A stretch of 64,000 bases of DNA from Nocardiopsis algeriensis (lineage in GTDB: Bacteria > Actinomycetota > Actinomycetes > Streptosporangiales > Streptosporangiaceae): positions 1 through 64,000 of the forward strand of contig NZ_JACHJO010000008.1 in the NCBI RefSeq assembly GCF_014203695.1. Direction: 5' to 3'. A program made the translations under genes and the position numbers. The notes under the pieces were generated by a model. That model did no database searches. It was given only the letters and a program-made list of their open reading frames with translations, and was not told where the DNA came from. Below are positions 51,284-59,227 of the stretch, one piece after another. How positions within the stretch are numbered: position 1 is the first letter of the stretch; every line of letters begins with the position of its first letter.

Positions 51284-52116
51284 GGCCAGTCACTCCCTTG
51301 CAGGTCGCTGTCCTCGGCACGGGCCAGGCGCTCACGCTCGGCCCGCATGCTCTGCCGTGCCTGGCGGCGCTGGGCGCGCACCCGCCGCCGCAGCTCGCGC
51401 CACAGCTCGCGCTCGGCGGCGCGGTCGGCCCGGCGGTGCTCGCGCAGCCGCTTGCGGCCCAGCCGGATGCGCTGGCGCAGCTCCTGGACCTGGGCGGCCA
51501 TGGTCTCGGCCCGGCTGCTGAGCTTGCGCATCGTCTCCTGGGACTGCTCGTCCGCACCGTGCTCCTCGGCCTCGGCCTCGTAGCGGGCGAGCTCGGCCTC
51601 GGCGATGGCGATCTCGGCCTTGATCCGGGCCTGCTCGGCCAGCTCCTGGGCGTCGGCCGCGGCGATGGTCGCCTGGAGCTCGGCGCGCTGGCGGCGGATG
51701 TCGGCCTTGAGCCTGCGGCGCTCGCGGGCGAACCTGCGCCGCAGCGCGCGCCGGCCCTCGCCCTGCACGATCCGGAGGTCCTCGGCGTCGTCCTGGACCT
51801 CGTCGTTGCCCTCCAGCTGCCAGCTCCGATAGGCCATGGCCAGCAGGAGTGCCGTGATACCGAGGGTGATGACGACGGCGGTGAGGATCATCGCCTGCGG
51901 CAGCGGGTCGGTCATCTCCTCCGGATCCGACAGCCACAGCAGGGGCGGTTCCCCCATCTTCCCCGCCATGGCGAGGAGCAGCAGGTTGACACCGTTGCTC
52001 ATGAGGATGAAGCCGAGGAGCACGCGGCTGAGGCTGCGCTCGAGGAGGAGCACGACGCCCACCGCGACGAGGACGCCGATGAGGACGACCATGAGCAGAC
52101 TCGGGGAGTCGTTCAC
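51280..52116 (-). CDS. mnhC: Mrp subunit C with coiled-coil extension
   Basis: A 278-residue protein. Residues 1-100 are an ordinary NuoK-like MnhC with three helices (VVLIGVLVAVGVVLLLERSL, RVLLGFILMSNGVNLLLLAM, AMILTAVVITLGITALLLAM). Residues 110-278 add about 160 residues of highly charged helix: Arg/Ala/Glu heptads with no membrane segment, for example RRQRAELQATIAAADAQELA and RRRVRAQRRQARQSM. MnhC proteins are normally 100-130 residues, so this is a fused cytoplasmic coiled coil. The start overlaps mnhA and the end overlaps mnhD (GTGA both), which argues against a frameshift artefact. Confidence 0.9.
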   Translation of the reverse strand: MNDSPSLLMVVLIGVLVAVGVVLLLERSLSRVLLGFILMSNGVNLLLLAMAGKMGEPPLLWLSDPEEMTDPLPQAMILTAVVITLGITALLLAMAYRSWQLEGNDEVQDDAEDLRIVQGEGRRALRRRFARERRRLKADIRRQRAELQATIAAADAQELAEQARIKAEIAIAEAELARYEAEAEEHGADEQSQETMRKLSSRAETMAAQVQELRQRIRLGRKRLREHRRADRAAERELWRELRRRVRAQRRQARQSMRAERERLARAEDSDLQGSDWP

Positions 52117-55067
52117 GAGGTGACCTCCTCGGGCCGTACGGAGGATCCGGCCGCGGCCGACGTGTCGGGGTCTGCGGAGTCCCGCTCGATCTGTTCGTCG
52201 ATGCGGGCGCCGAGGCTGCGCAGGATGTCCAGGACCAGTCCGATGACCAGCAGGTACACACCGAGGTCGAAGAGCGTGGACACGGTGACGTGCGCCTCTC
52301 CCAGGATCCAGAGGTCGAGGTAGAAGTGGCCGCCGGCCAGGACGTTGTCGCCGAAGACCGCGCCGCCCAGCGCCGTTCCGGTGGCCACGGCCAGGCCCGT
52401 GCCGATCAGCGCGCCGGGCTGTACCCACGCGGTGCTGTAGAGCTCGAAGCGCCCGCCCGCCAGGTAGCGGACGATGAACGCCAGGCCCGCGACGATGCCG
52501 CCCGCGAAGCCGCCGCCGACCGCGCCGTGGCCGGTCAGCAGCAGGTACACGGAGATCATCATGACGGCGGGGAACAGGAAGCGCGAGACGACCTCGAAGA
52601 CGACCGACCGGCGCTCGGTGGGAAGGGCGTGCGCCGCCGAGAGCCAGGTGCGGTCCCACTTGGGGCGGATGTGCAGGCTCTCGGGAGCCAGGGTGATGCC
52701 GCTCAGGTCGATCGGCCGCTCGCCGTTCGGCTCGGGCACCGAGGTCCGGGAGCGGGCCAGTACCCCGACGGCCATCTTGCGGGGCTGCGAGCGGCGAACG
52801 AACATCAGGCTGGCCACGCCGGCGGCCGCCGCGGCCAGCACGGCGATCTCCCCCATGGTGTCCCAGGCGCGGACGTCGACCAGCAGCACGGAGATGATGT
52901 TGTCGCCGCCGGCCTTCTCGGCCGCCTCGGGGTAGCCCTCCGAGACGGACGGCTCCTTGCGCCCGGCCAGGGCGAACCACGTCATGGCGGCGACCAGCAC
53001 GCCGCTGACGGCTCCCACGGCCATGTTCCACACCCGGCGGCCGCGCAGGGCGGGTGCCGAGAAGTGGCTCGGGAAGCGCCGCAGCACCAGGACGAAGACC
53101 ACCAGGCTGACGGTCTCGACGAGGAACTGCGTGAGGGCGAGGTCCGGTGAGCCCATCAGGTAGAAGAGGGAGGCCACCCCGTAGCCGGTGACGCCGACGA
53201 GGACGACCGCGAACAGGCGCCGCCGCATGAACAGGGTCAGCAGCGCGGCGGCCGCGACGATGACGGCGGGCAGGAGGTGGACGGGGCTGTCCCACATGCG
53301 GAGCTGGGGGTAGTCGCCCTCCCAGAGGCGTCCCCGGACGACCCACACCCCGGCGGCGACCACCAGGGCCACCAGGATGGTGCTGAGGTAGACCGGAAGG
53401 GAACCGCGCTGGGTGCTGCCGGTGACCTGGAGGGCGAGGTTCTCCAGGCCGCTGAGCATCCGGCGGTAGACGCGATCGCCCTCGACCCGGCCCATCCGTA
53501 CGCCCGCCCACGCGACGGCGGTGCGGAAGCGGAACAGGACCAGGCCTGCCGCGACGACCACCGCCGACAGCAGCAGGGGGAGCCCGAAGCCGTGCCACAG
53601 CGCCAGGTGCTCGTCGTGGGCGCCGGGGCCGAGGGGGAGGGTGGCGGAGTAGACGGCCATGAAGGGGTCCAGCAGGGAGGCGAGCGGCCCGCCGACGAGG
53701 CCGAACCCGGCCATGATCACGGCGGGTGCCAGGAACAGCGGCCCGGGCGCGTGCACGGGGGTGTCCGCCACATCGGGCTTGTCCATGAAGCCGCCCCACA
53801 GGAAGCGGAGGCTGTAGGCGACCGTGAAGGCGGAGCCGAGCACGAGGGCTGCCAGGACGGCGATGTCGACGCCGTCGCCGCGGGTGAACGCGCCGAAGGC
53901 GAGTTCCTTGGCGGCGAAGCCCAGTGTGGGGGGCAGGCCCGCCATGGAGGCCAGGGCGAGCACGGATGTCCAGAAGGTCGCCGGCATCGAACGGCGCAGC
54001 CCCGAGAGTTCGCGCAGGTCCCGGGTCCCGGTGCCGTGGTCGATGATGCCGACCACGAGGAACAGGGGCGCTTTGAACAGCGAGTGCGCCAGGAGCATGG
54101 AGATCCCGGCCAGGGCGGCGGAGCGGGTGCCGGCCCCCAGGAGGCAGATGAGGAAACCGAGCTGGCTGATGGTGCCGTAGGCCAGGACGAGTTTGAGGTC
54201 GTACTGGCGCAGGGCCTTCCAACCGCCGAGCACCATGGTCAGGGCACCGAAGAACAGCGCCATGGAGGTCCAGACCGCGCTGTCGTGGAAGCCGGGGGTG
54301 AGCCGGGCCACCAGATACACGCCCGCCTTGACCATCGCCGCGGCGTGCAGGTAGCCGGAGACCGGCGTGGGCGCGCGCATGGCGGCCGGCAGCCACAGGC
54401 TGAAGGGGAACAGCGCGGACTTGGACATCGCGCCGACCATCACGAGGACGAGGGCGACCTCGACGGCCGTGCCCTCCGGCGGGGAGGCGACGATCTCGGA
54501 GATCACGTAGGTCCCGGCGGTCTCGCCGAGAACGATCATGCCCACGAGCATCGTCAGGCCGCCGAAGGTGGTGACGGTCAGGGCCGTCATGGCGGCGCGG
54601 CGGCTCTCCTTCAGCTCGGTGCTGTGCCCGATGAGCAGGTAGGAGAGGACCGTGGTCAGCTCCCAGTACACGAAGAGCTGGATGAGGTCGTCGGCCAGCA
54701 CGAGGCCGAGCATTGCCCCGGCGAAGGCGGTGAACACGCCGGCGAAGCGGCCGAGGCCGGGCTCGGAGTCGCTGAAGTAGCGGGCGCAGTAGATCAGGAT
54801 CAGGGTGCCCACGCCCGCGGCGATGAGCGTCATGAGCAGGCCGAGGCCGTCCATGTACAGGCCGAGGCGCAGGGAGAACGCGGGGGCCCACTCGACGGAG
54901 GTCGAGAGCGTGTCACCGGCCAGGACGGCCGGGAGCTGGAAAAGGGCCCAGACGGTCGAGACCCCCGGGACCACGGCGAGCGCGAGGAACGCGTTGCGGC
55001 CCCACCGGCGTATCAGTAAGGGCGCGACCGCCGCTGCGATGAAATGCGCGATCAGCACTGTGGTCAA
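52113..55067 (-). CDS. mnhA: Mrp antiporter subunit A fused to B
   Basis: A 984-residue fusion. Residues 1 to about 790 are MnhA (NuoL-like): YWELTTVLSYLLIG, FPFSLWLPAAMRAPTPVSGYL, VLAYGTISQLGFLICLLG, then MnhA-specific helices with RDLREL and a region like VRAWDTMGEIAVLAAAAAGV. From about residue 835 the MnhB part follows: SRFLFPAVMMISVYLLLTGHGAVGGGFAGG. No separate mnhB exists. Together with C-G it forms a Na+(K+)/H+ antiporter for pH and sodium homeostasis. The TTG at 55067 is chosen because GGGAGGGGC precedes it closely; GTG 55058 is the other choice. Confidence 0.93.
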   Translation of the reverse strand: MTTVLIAHFIAAAVAPLLIRRWGRNAFLALAVVPGVSTVWALFQLPAVLAGDTLSTSVEWAPAFSLRLGLYMDGLGLLMTLIAAGVGTLILIYCARYFSDSEPGLGRFAGVFTAFAGAMLGLVLADDLIQLFVYWELTTVLSYLLIGHSTELKESRRAAMTALTVTTFGGLTMLVGMIVLGETAGTYVISEIVASPPEGTAVEVALVLVMVGAMSKSALFPFSLWLPAAMRAPTPVSGYLHAAAMVKAGVYLVARLTPGFHDSAVWTSMALFFGALTMVLGGWKALRQYDLKLVLAYGTISQLGFLICLLGAGTRSAALAGISMLLAHSLFKAPLFLVVGIIDHGTGTRDLRELSGLRRSMPATFWTSVLALASMAGLPPTLGFAAKELAFGAFTRGDGVDIAVLAALVLGSAFTVAYSLRFLWGGFMDKPDVADTPVHAPGPLFLAPAVIMAGFGLVGGPLASLLDPFMAVYSATLPLGPGAHDEHLALWHGFGLPLLLSAVVVAAGLVLFRFRTAVAWAGVRMGRVEGDRVYRRMLSGLENLALQVTGSTQRGSLPVYLSTILVALVVAAGVWVVRGRLWEGDYPQLRMWDSPVHLLPAVIVAAAALLTLFMRRRLFAVVLVGVTGYGVASLFYLMGSPDLALTQFLVETVSLVVFVLVLRRFPSHFSAPALRGRRVWNMAVGAVSGVLVAAMTWFALAGRKEPSVSEGYPEAAEKAGGDNIISVLLVDVRAWDTMGEIAVLAAAAAGVASLMFVRRSQPRKMAVGVLARSRTSVPEPNGERPIDLSGITLAPESLHIRPKWDRTWLSAAHALPTERRSVVFEVVSRFLFPAVMMISVYLLLTGHGAVGGGFAGGIVAGLAFIVRYLAGGRFELYSTAWVQPGALIGTGLAVATGTALGGAVFGDNVLAGGHFYLDLWILGEAHVTVSTLFDLGVYLLVIGLVLDILRSLGARIDEQIERDSADPDTSAAAGSSVRPEEVTS

Positions 55068-55215
55068 TGCGCCCCTCCCGGATTTGTCCGGGCCCGTCCC
55101 GTTGTCTTGGACGGACGTCCACAGCCCCCGGCAGCGGACGGGTGCACCCACCGTCGGGGAAGGGGGGGCGGGCAACGCCACGGTCGAGAGGGCGTGGATA
55201 TCGTAAATTTGCGTG

Positions 55216-55241
55216 CTTAAGCTATTTAATAGCTAAGCTAT
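55216..55241. promoter_or_regulatory. AT-rich palindromes between mrp operon and marR
   Basis: AGCTATT-T-AATAGCT (55220-55234) is a perfect 7-1-7 palindrome, and TAGCT-A-AGCTA (55230-55240) overlaps it as a second perfect one. They sit in the 239-base divergent gap, in a stretch far more AT-rich than its surroundings. MarR proteins bind such short AT-rich palindromes, so these are likely sites for the MarR protein encoded at 55307, controlling itself and perhaps the antiporter. Confidence 0.65.
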
Positions 55242-55306
55242 CTAAACGTCAAACCAACGCGCGAGCCCTTGACCGAGGCCGCCAGCCCATCCGACGAGGA
55301 AGTTCC

Positions 55307-55792
55307 GTGTTCGCCGAGACACCCGAGTCCAGTGCCGCTTCGCACCGTGACCAAGACCACGGCGTGGAGCTCGAGGAGTTCCAGCGCGCGTGGACAGAGC
55401 TGATCAACGCGGCGATCCACGCGCGCACCCGCAGCGGGCTCCGGGGTGCGGAGGAGATCACCCTCACCCAGTCCCTCCTCATGGAGGCGGTCCGCGGGCT
55501 GGACAACCCGACCGTGGGCGCGGTGGCCCACGTGGTCGGGGTCTCCTCGCCCTCCGTCACCCGCATGATCCAACAACTCGAGCGCAAGGGCATGGTGGCG
55601 CGCCGCCGCTCCGAGCGGGACGAGCGCAGCACGGTGGTGACCGTCACCGAGGAGGGGGAGAGGGTCCTCGCCGTCTGGCGCCGCAACATGGAGGCCAAGC
55701 AGAAGCGCCTGTTCGAGGCCATCACGCCTTCGCTGCGACCGGTCGTGCTCGGTCTCCTGCGGGATCTGCGCGAGGCCATCGACGAGACCTGA
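55307..55792 (+). CDS. MarR family regulator
   Basis: A 161-residue winged-helix MarR repressor. The DNA-binding part reads GAVAHVVGVSSPSVTRMIQQLERKGMVARRRSERDERSTVVTVTEEG (about 70-118), the classic helix and RSERDER wing. The N- and C-terminal helices form the dimer interface. It diverges from the Mrp operon and probably regulates it through palindromes in the gap. GTG 55307 follows GAGGAA. Confidence 0.9.
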   Translation: MFAETPESSAASHRDQDHGVELEEFQRAWTELINAAIHARTRSGLRGAEEITLTQSLLMEAVRGLDNPTVGAVAHVVGVSSPSVTRMIQQLERKGMVARRRSERDERSTVVTVTEEGERVLAVWRRNMEAKQKRLFEAITPSLRPVVLGLLRDLREAIDET

Positions 55793-55855
55793 CCTCCCCG
55801 GCGGACCGGGCCGGCGCCCCTGGCGAGGCCGTCTCCTTACCCCTGTCCGCTCCGG

Positions 55856-55885
55856 TCTGCCCGTGGCAGATCTGCCGCAGGCCGA
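55856..55885. promoter_or_regulatory. tandem PopR-type boxes upstream of clpP pair
   Basis: TCTGCC-CGT-GGCAGA (55856-55870) is a perfect 6-3-6 palindrome and is followed at once by a degenerate copy TCTGCC-GCA-GGCCGA (55871-55885). I recall TCTGCC-N3-GGCAGA as the site bound by PopR before clpP3clpP4 in Streptomyces lividans. It lies 80-109 bases before the first clpP start, fitting an activator. Confidence 0.8.
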
Positions 55886-55964
55886 AACCGTGGCGGCGGC
55901 GACCGGGACCGGAGCAGTGTGGAACCACCGGCGGGGAACGGCCCCGCCGGGAGAGGAGGGTTCC

Positions 55965-56621
55965 ATGCCGACCCGTCAGAGGCTCGCCGCCTCGGAGGCC
56001 CCGGACGGAGCCGGGTTCGACGACCGGCTCGCCGCCCGCCTGCTGCGCAGCCGCATCGTGCTGCTCGGCACCCAGGTGGACGAGGACTCCGCCAACCGCG
56101 TGTGCGCGCAGCTGCTGCTGCTCGCCGACGAGGACCCCGACAAGGACATCACCCTCGCGATCAACAGCCCGGGGGGATCCGTCCACGCGGGGATGGCCGT
56201 CCACGACACCATGCACTTCGTGCCCAACGACGTGTCCACCCTGGTCATGGGGTTCGCCGCGAGCATGGGCCAGTTCCTGGCCTGCGCCGGGGCACCCGGC
56301 AAGCGCTACAGCCTTCCGCACGCGCGGATCATGATGCACCAGCCCTCGGGCGGACTCGGCGGTACCGCGGCCGACATCGCCATCCAGGCCGAGAACCTCG
56401 CGTACACCAAGCAGACCATGGTGCGGCTCATCGCCCGGTACACGGGGCAGAGCGAGGAGACCGTCACCCGCGACCAGCACCGCGACGCCTGGTTCACCGC
56501 CGAGCAGGCCAGGGAGTACGGTTTCGTCGACCACGTGGTCGCCTCCGCCGCCGAGATGGGCGGCGGTCTCCGGATCGGCCGGTTCGCGCCGGGCTTCGCG
56601 GCCCCGGGAGGTGCGCGGTGA
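55965..56621 (+). CDS. clpP: ATP-dependent Clp protease subunit (ClpP3-like)
   Basis: A 218-residue ClpP serine peptidase subunit, to be assembled with the next gene product into a mixed barrel. The triad is intact: Ser100 in [10 protein letters not shown], His125 in IMMHQPSGG and an Asp near 174 in HRDAWFT. The first 20 residues are a propeptide-like tail. ATG 55965 follows GAGAGGAGGG. The operon has PopR-type boxes upstream and a popR-like gene downstream, so this is the conditional second ClpP pair, not the housekeeping one. Confidence 0.95.
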   Translation: MPTRQRLAASEAPDGAGFDDRLAARLLRSRIVLLGTQVDEDSANRVCAQLLLLADEDPDKDITLAINSPGGSVHAGMAVHDTMHFVPNDVSTLVMGFAASMGQFLACAGAPGKRYSLPHARIMMHQPSGGLGGTAADIAIQAENLAYTKQTMVRLIARYTGQSEETVTRDQHRDAWFTAEQAREYGFVDHVVASAAEMGGGLRIGRFAPGFAAPGGAR

Positions 56622-57247
56622 GCGGTCGCTACACGGTTCCGGTGGTCGTGGAGCGCACGCCCCGCGGGGAGCGGTCCTCCGACGTGTTCAGCAGGCTCCT
56701 GTCGGAGCGGATCGTCTTCCTCGGCACTCCCCTGGACGACGACGTCGCCAACGTGGTCATGGCGCAGATGCTGCACCTGGACCACGAGTCCTCCGAGGCC
56801 GACATCCAGCTCTACATCAACTCGCCGGGCGGCTCGAACACCGCCCTGACCGCCGTCTACGACACGATGCGGTTCGTCCGTGCCGACGTCGCCACGGTCT
56901 GCATGGGGCAGGCGGCCTCGGCCGCCGCCGTCCTGCTGGCCGCGGGTGCGCCCGGCAAGCGGATGGCCCTGGCGCACTCCCGCGTCCTGCTCCACCAGCC
57001 CTCCGGGGAAGGGCAGGGGGTCGCCGCCGACCTGGAGATCCAGGCGGCGGAGATCCTGCGGGTCCGCTCGCAGGTGGAGGAGATCCTGTCCCGGCACACC
57101 GGCCAGACGGTGGAGCGCCTGCGGGCCGACACCGACCGGGACAAGATCTTCACCGCCGAGCAGGCCAGGGAGTACGGCCTGGTCGACGAGGTCGTCGCCG
57201 ACCGGGGCGGTCTCCGCCGGAAGGACCTCACGCCGCCAGGGACATGA
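56618..57247 (+). CDS. clpP: ATP-dependent Clp protease subunit (ClpP4-like)
   Basis: A 209-residue second ClpP subunit. Catalytic Ser101 lies in [11 protein letters not shown], His126 in VLLHQPSGE and an Asp near residue 171 in [19 protein letters not shown]. The GTG start at 56618 overlaps the previous stop (GTGA), giving balanced synthesis of the two subunits. The last 20 bases overlap the end of the convergent popR gene, so the two transcripts are antisense at their 3' ends. Confidence 0.95.
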   Translation: MSGRYTVPVVVERTPRGERSSDVFSRLLSERIVFLGTPLDDDVANVVMAQMLHLDHESSEADIQLYINSPGGSNTALTAVYDTMRFVRADVATVCMGQAASAAAVLLAAGAPGKRMALAHSRVLLHQPSGEGQGVAADLEIQAAEILRVRSQVEEILSRHTGQTVERLRADTDRDKIFTAEQAREYGLVDEVVADRGGLRRKDLTPPGT

Positions 57248-57614
57248 CCTCGGCGCGGCGGGCGGGTGCGGGAGCGCCCGCCCGCCGGAGGTCGGCGCGG
57301 CCGATCCGGTGGAAGGCGGCGGGCAGGACCTGCCGGTGGAGTTCGGCGAGGACGTCGGCGATGCTCAGGCCCAGGGAGCGGTAGACGGCGGCCAGGACCT
57401 CGGAGGAGGCCTCCTTGCGGCCGCGCTCGATCTCCGACAGGTAGGGCAGCGACACCTGGGCGTCCTCCGCCACCTCGCGCAGGGTCCGGCCCTGCCCGGT
57501 GCGGGTGCGGCGGAGCAGGTCGCCGATGAGGTCGCGCAGAAGCGGCTCGGGCGTTCCGGGACTCTGCTCCGGTCCCCGCCGGGCCTCGTCGAGGGAGCGT
57601 AGGACGTCGGTCAT
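57228..57614 (-). CDS. popR: PopR/ClgR-type HTH regulator with LAA end
   Basis: A 128-residue Xre-type regulator. The helix-turn-helix core [36 protein letters not shown] (within 43-78) is the PopR/ClgR signature. The protein ends in Ser-Leu-Ala-Ala. In streptomycetes PopR is kept low by Clp degradation through its C-terminal Ala-Ala and activates clpP3clpP4 when ClpP1P2 fails; I infer the same here. Matching palindromes occur before both the clpP pair and this gene. ATG 57614 follows GGGAGG. Confidence 0.88.
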   Translation of the reverse strand: MTDVLRSLDEARRGPEQSPGTPEPLLRDLIGDLLRRTRTGQGRTLREVAEDAQVSLPYLSEIERGRKEASSEVLAAVYRSLGLSIADVLAELHRQVLPAAFHRIGRADLRRAGAPAPARRAEVMSLAA

Positions 57615-57695
57615 CGGAGCCTCCCGGTTCTCGTGCGCTCGTGGCCCCGAGCCTACGCCGCGTCCGGCCGCGGAGGGAGGGGCGGGAGGCCGCCT

Positions 57696-57710
57696 TCTGC
57701 GCAGGGCAGA
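57696..57710. promoter_or_regulatory. PopR-type box upstream of popR
   Basis: TCTGCG-CAG-GGCAGA matches the TCTGCC-N3-GGCAGA box at 11 of 12 positions and lies 82-96 bases before the popR start, suggesting autoregulation. The wider CTTCTGC..GCAGAAG context extends the symmetry. Confidence 0.65.
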
Positions 57711-57858
57711 AGGCGAGGAGTCCGCGTGCCCGCGCGGTCCCCGCCGTTGCGCTCCCGAGTTCCGGGCGGGGAAAAGCTTGTCACCGTTTGGATACTACGG
57801 GTGTTTTTGTCGCGTCGGGGCGGGCACGTGGCAAGGGCGCCTATCCCGAGGAGGGGTC

Positions 57859-58134
57859 TTGAGTATTACCGGAATCATCACTGCGATCATCGTCGGTCTG
57901 ATCATCGGCGCACTCGGTCGCCTCGTCGTTCCCGGCAAGCAGCACCTGCCGATCTGGCTGACCCTGCTGCTGGGTATCGTAGCCGCCTTCCTCGGCGGCT
58001 GGGTCGCCGGCCTCTTCATCGACAATCAGGACGGGTTCTCGTGGATCGTCCTGATCGTCCAGATCCTGGTGGCCGCGGGTCTCGTCTACCTGGCCGACGG
58101 GATGTACGCCAAGAACTCCCGGAAGACCGGTTAG
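57859..58134 (+). CDS. GlsB/YeaQ/YmgE family membrane protein
   Basis: A 91-residue membrane protein with three helices (GIITAIIVGLIIGALGRLVV, PIWLTLLLGIVAAFLGGWVAGLF, IVLIVQILVAAGLVYLADGM). The glycine-rich pattern and GRLVVPGKQ turn are those of the transglycosylase-associated YeaQ/GlsB family. These proteins are often stress-induced, and their biochemical role is not settled. TTG 57859 follows GAGGAGGGG. The upstream gap to popR contains the shared divergent promoter region. Confidence 0.85.
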   Translation: MSITGIITAIIVGLIIGALGRLVVPGKQHLPIWLTLLLGIVAAFLGGWVAGLFIDNQDGFSWIVLIVQILVAAGLVYLADGMYAKNSRKTG

Positions 58135-58153
58135 GGATGTCTTCGGGGGCGGT

Positions 58154-58198
58154 TCCGGCCGCGCAGGGAACGCGGCAGCGTTCGGGAGCGCGGCCGGA
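58154..58198 (+). terminator. double hairpin terminator of YeaQ-like gene
   Basis: An outer perfect 11-bp stem (58154-58164 with 58188-58198) encloses a perfect inner 6-bp stem with a 4-base loop (58168-58183). It starts 20 bases after the stop. Confidence 0.7.
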
Positions 58199-58221
58199 CA
58201 CCTCTCGACTCGACGGACATC

Positions 58222-58258
58222 GGCTCAGGCCGCCGGGGTACCTCCGGCGGCCTGAGCC
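58222..58258 (-). terminator. terminator embedded in the oxidoreductase 3' end
   Basis: A perfect 15-bp stem (58222-58236 with 58244-58258) and 7-base loop. On the minus strand it lies within the last 11 codons of the Gfo/Idh gene (stop at 58225-58227), so the same bases encode the C-terminus and form the hairpin. It backs onto the plus-strand terminator at 58154-58198. Confidence 0.72.
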
Positions 58259-59154
58259 ATGTCCACCGTGCGGCCCAGCCGCAGGGCGGTCTCGGCCGCC
58301 TCCAGGACGGCCACGACGTCCCGTGCGAAATGCACGTCGCAGGGGTCGCCGGGGGAGCCCTCCACCTGGTCGAGCAGCCGGTCGACGGCGGTGCCGAACG
58401 CCTCCACGGGGCTGCGGTCGCCCTCGGGAAGCCGCACCCGGCCCTCCTCGCCGTGCAGGACGACCTCGAACACCTGCGCCTTCTCCGGGGCGTCGAGCGT
58501 CATCGCGAACGAGCCGACGGCGCCGCCGCGGTGGCGGGTGAGCAGGTGCGTGGTGGAGCGCGGCCCGGCCACCGCAGCCACCGACTCCACCGGCCCGAGC
58601 ACCGGCAGCACGACCGACAGCAAGTGCGGTCCGACGTCCCACAGGCCGCCCTTCTCCCGGCGCCACGGCGAGGCGCCGTAGGGGTTGCCCGGCTGGAAGA
58701 TGGAGCCGAACAGTGTGGCCTGGGCCCCGTGCCAGCCGCCCCGGGCGGCCGACGCGCGGACGAAGGAGTCGATGGACCCGTTGAAGCGGTTGGTGAAGAA
58801 CACCACCGACGCCAGCCCGCGCGCCTCCACCTCGGCGGTGACGGCCTCCGCCGCGGCGGTCGTCAGGGCCAGGGGCTTGTCGAGGAGCAGGTGCCGCCCG
58901 GCCCGCGCGGCCCGCAGCGCCAGTTCGGCCTGCACGTCGGGCGGCAGCGCCACCGCCACCGCGTCCACGTCGGCCAGCAGTGCGTCGACATCGCCGTAGG
59001 CACGTGTTCCGTGGCGTTCCGCCAGCGCCGCGGCCTTGCCGGGATCGCGTCCCCACACCCCGGCCAGTTCCGCCCGGGGATGTGCGGCCAGTGCCGCCCC
59101 CTGCGTCTCCGCCGCCCAGTACCCCGTGCCCAGCAGTCCGATCCTGAGTCCCAT
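58225..59154 (-). CDS. Gfo/Idh/MocA family oxidoreductase
   Basis: A 309-residue NAD(P)-dependent dehydrogenase, probably of a sugar or inositol. The Rossmann start is IGLLGTGYWAAETQGAAL. The family lysine is in LLLDKPLALT. The substrate part has FTNRFNGSIDSFVR and EKGGLWDVGPHLL, with the Asp/His pair of the active site. The ATG at 59154 is preferred because GAGGA sits 7 bases ahead; an ATG two codons up (59160) is too close to it. A CebR-like palindrome lies 45 bases upstream, hinting at carbohydrate control. Confidence 0.9.
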   Translation of the reverse strand: MGLRIGLLGTGYWAAETQGAALAAHPRAELAGVWGRDPGKAAALAERHGTRAYGDVDALLADVDAVAVALPPDVQAELALRAARAGRHLLLDKPLALTTAAAEAVTAEVEARGLASVVFFTNRFNGSIDSFVRASAARGGWHGAQATLFGSIFQPGNPYGASPWRREKGGLWDVGPHLLSVVLPVLGPVESVAAVAGPRSTTHLLTRHRGGAVGSFAMTLDAPEKAQVFEVVLHGEEGRVRLPEGDRSPVEAFGTAVDRLLDQVEGSPGDPCDVHFARDVVAVLEAAETALRLGRTVDMAQAAGGTPAA

Positions 59155-59198
59155 GCGCATTCCTCGGCTCGCGGTGAACGTGTTCCCGCCATTCTCCG

Positions 59199-59212
59199 TG
59201 GAAGCGCTCCCA
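59199..59212. promoter_or_regulatory. CebR/LacI-type operator
   Basis: TGGAAGCGCTCCCA differs at one position from TGGGAGCGCTCCCA, the known site of the cello-oligosaccharide repressor CebR/CelR of actinomycetes. It lies 45-58 bases upstream of the Gfo/Idh start, between that gene and galK. No LacI-type gene is in the window. Confidence 0.65.
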
Positions 59213-59227
59213 GGAAGAAGGCCGGGG

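Noticed and set aside
57775-57830. Sigma-B-type promoter (GTTT..GGGTGT) before the YeaQ-like gene
   Set aside because: The spacing is only 9 bases instead of about 14-16.
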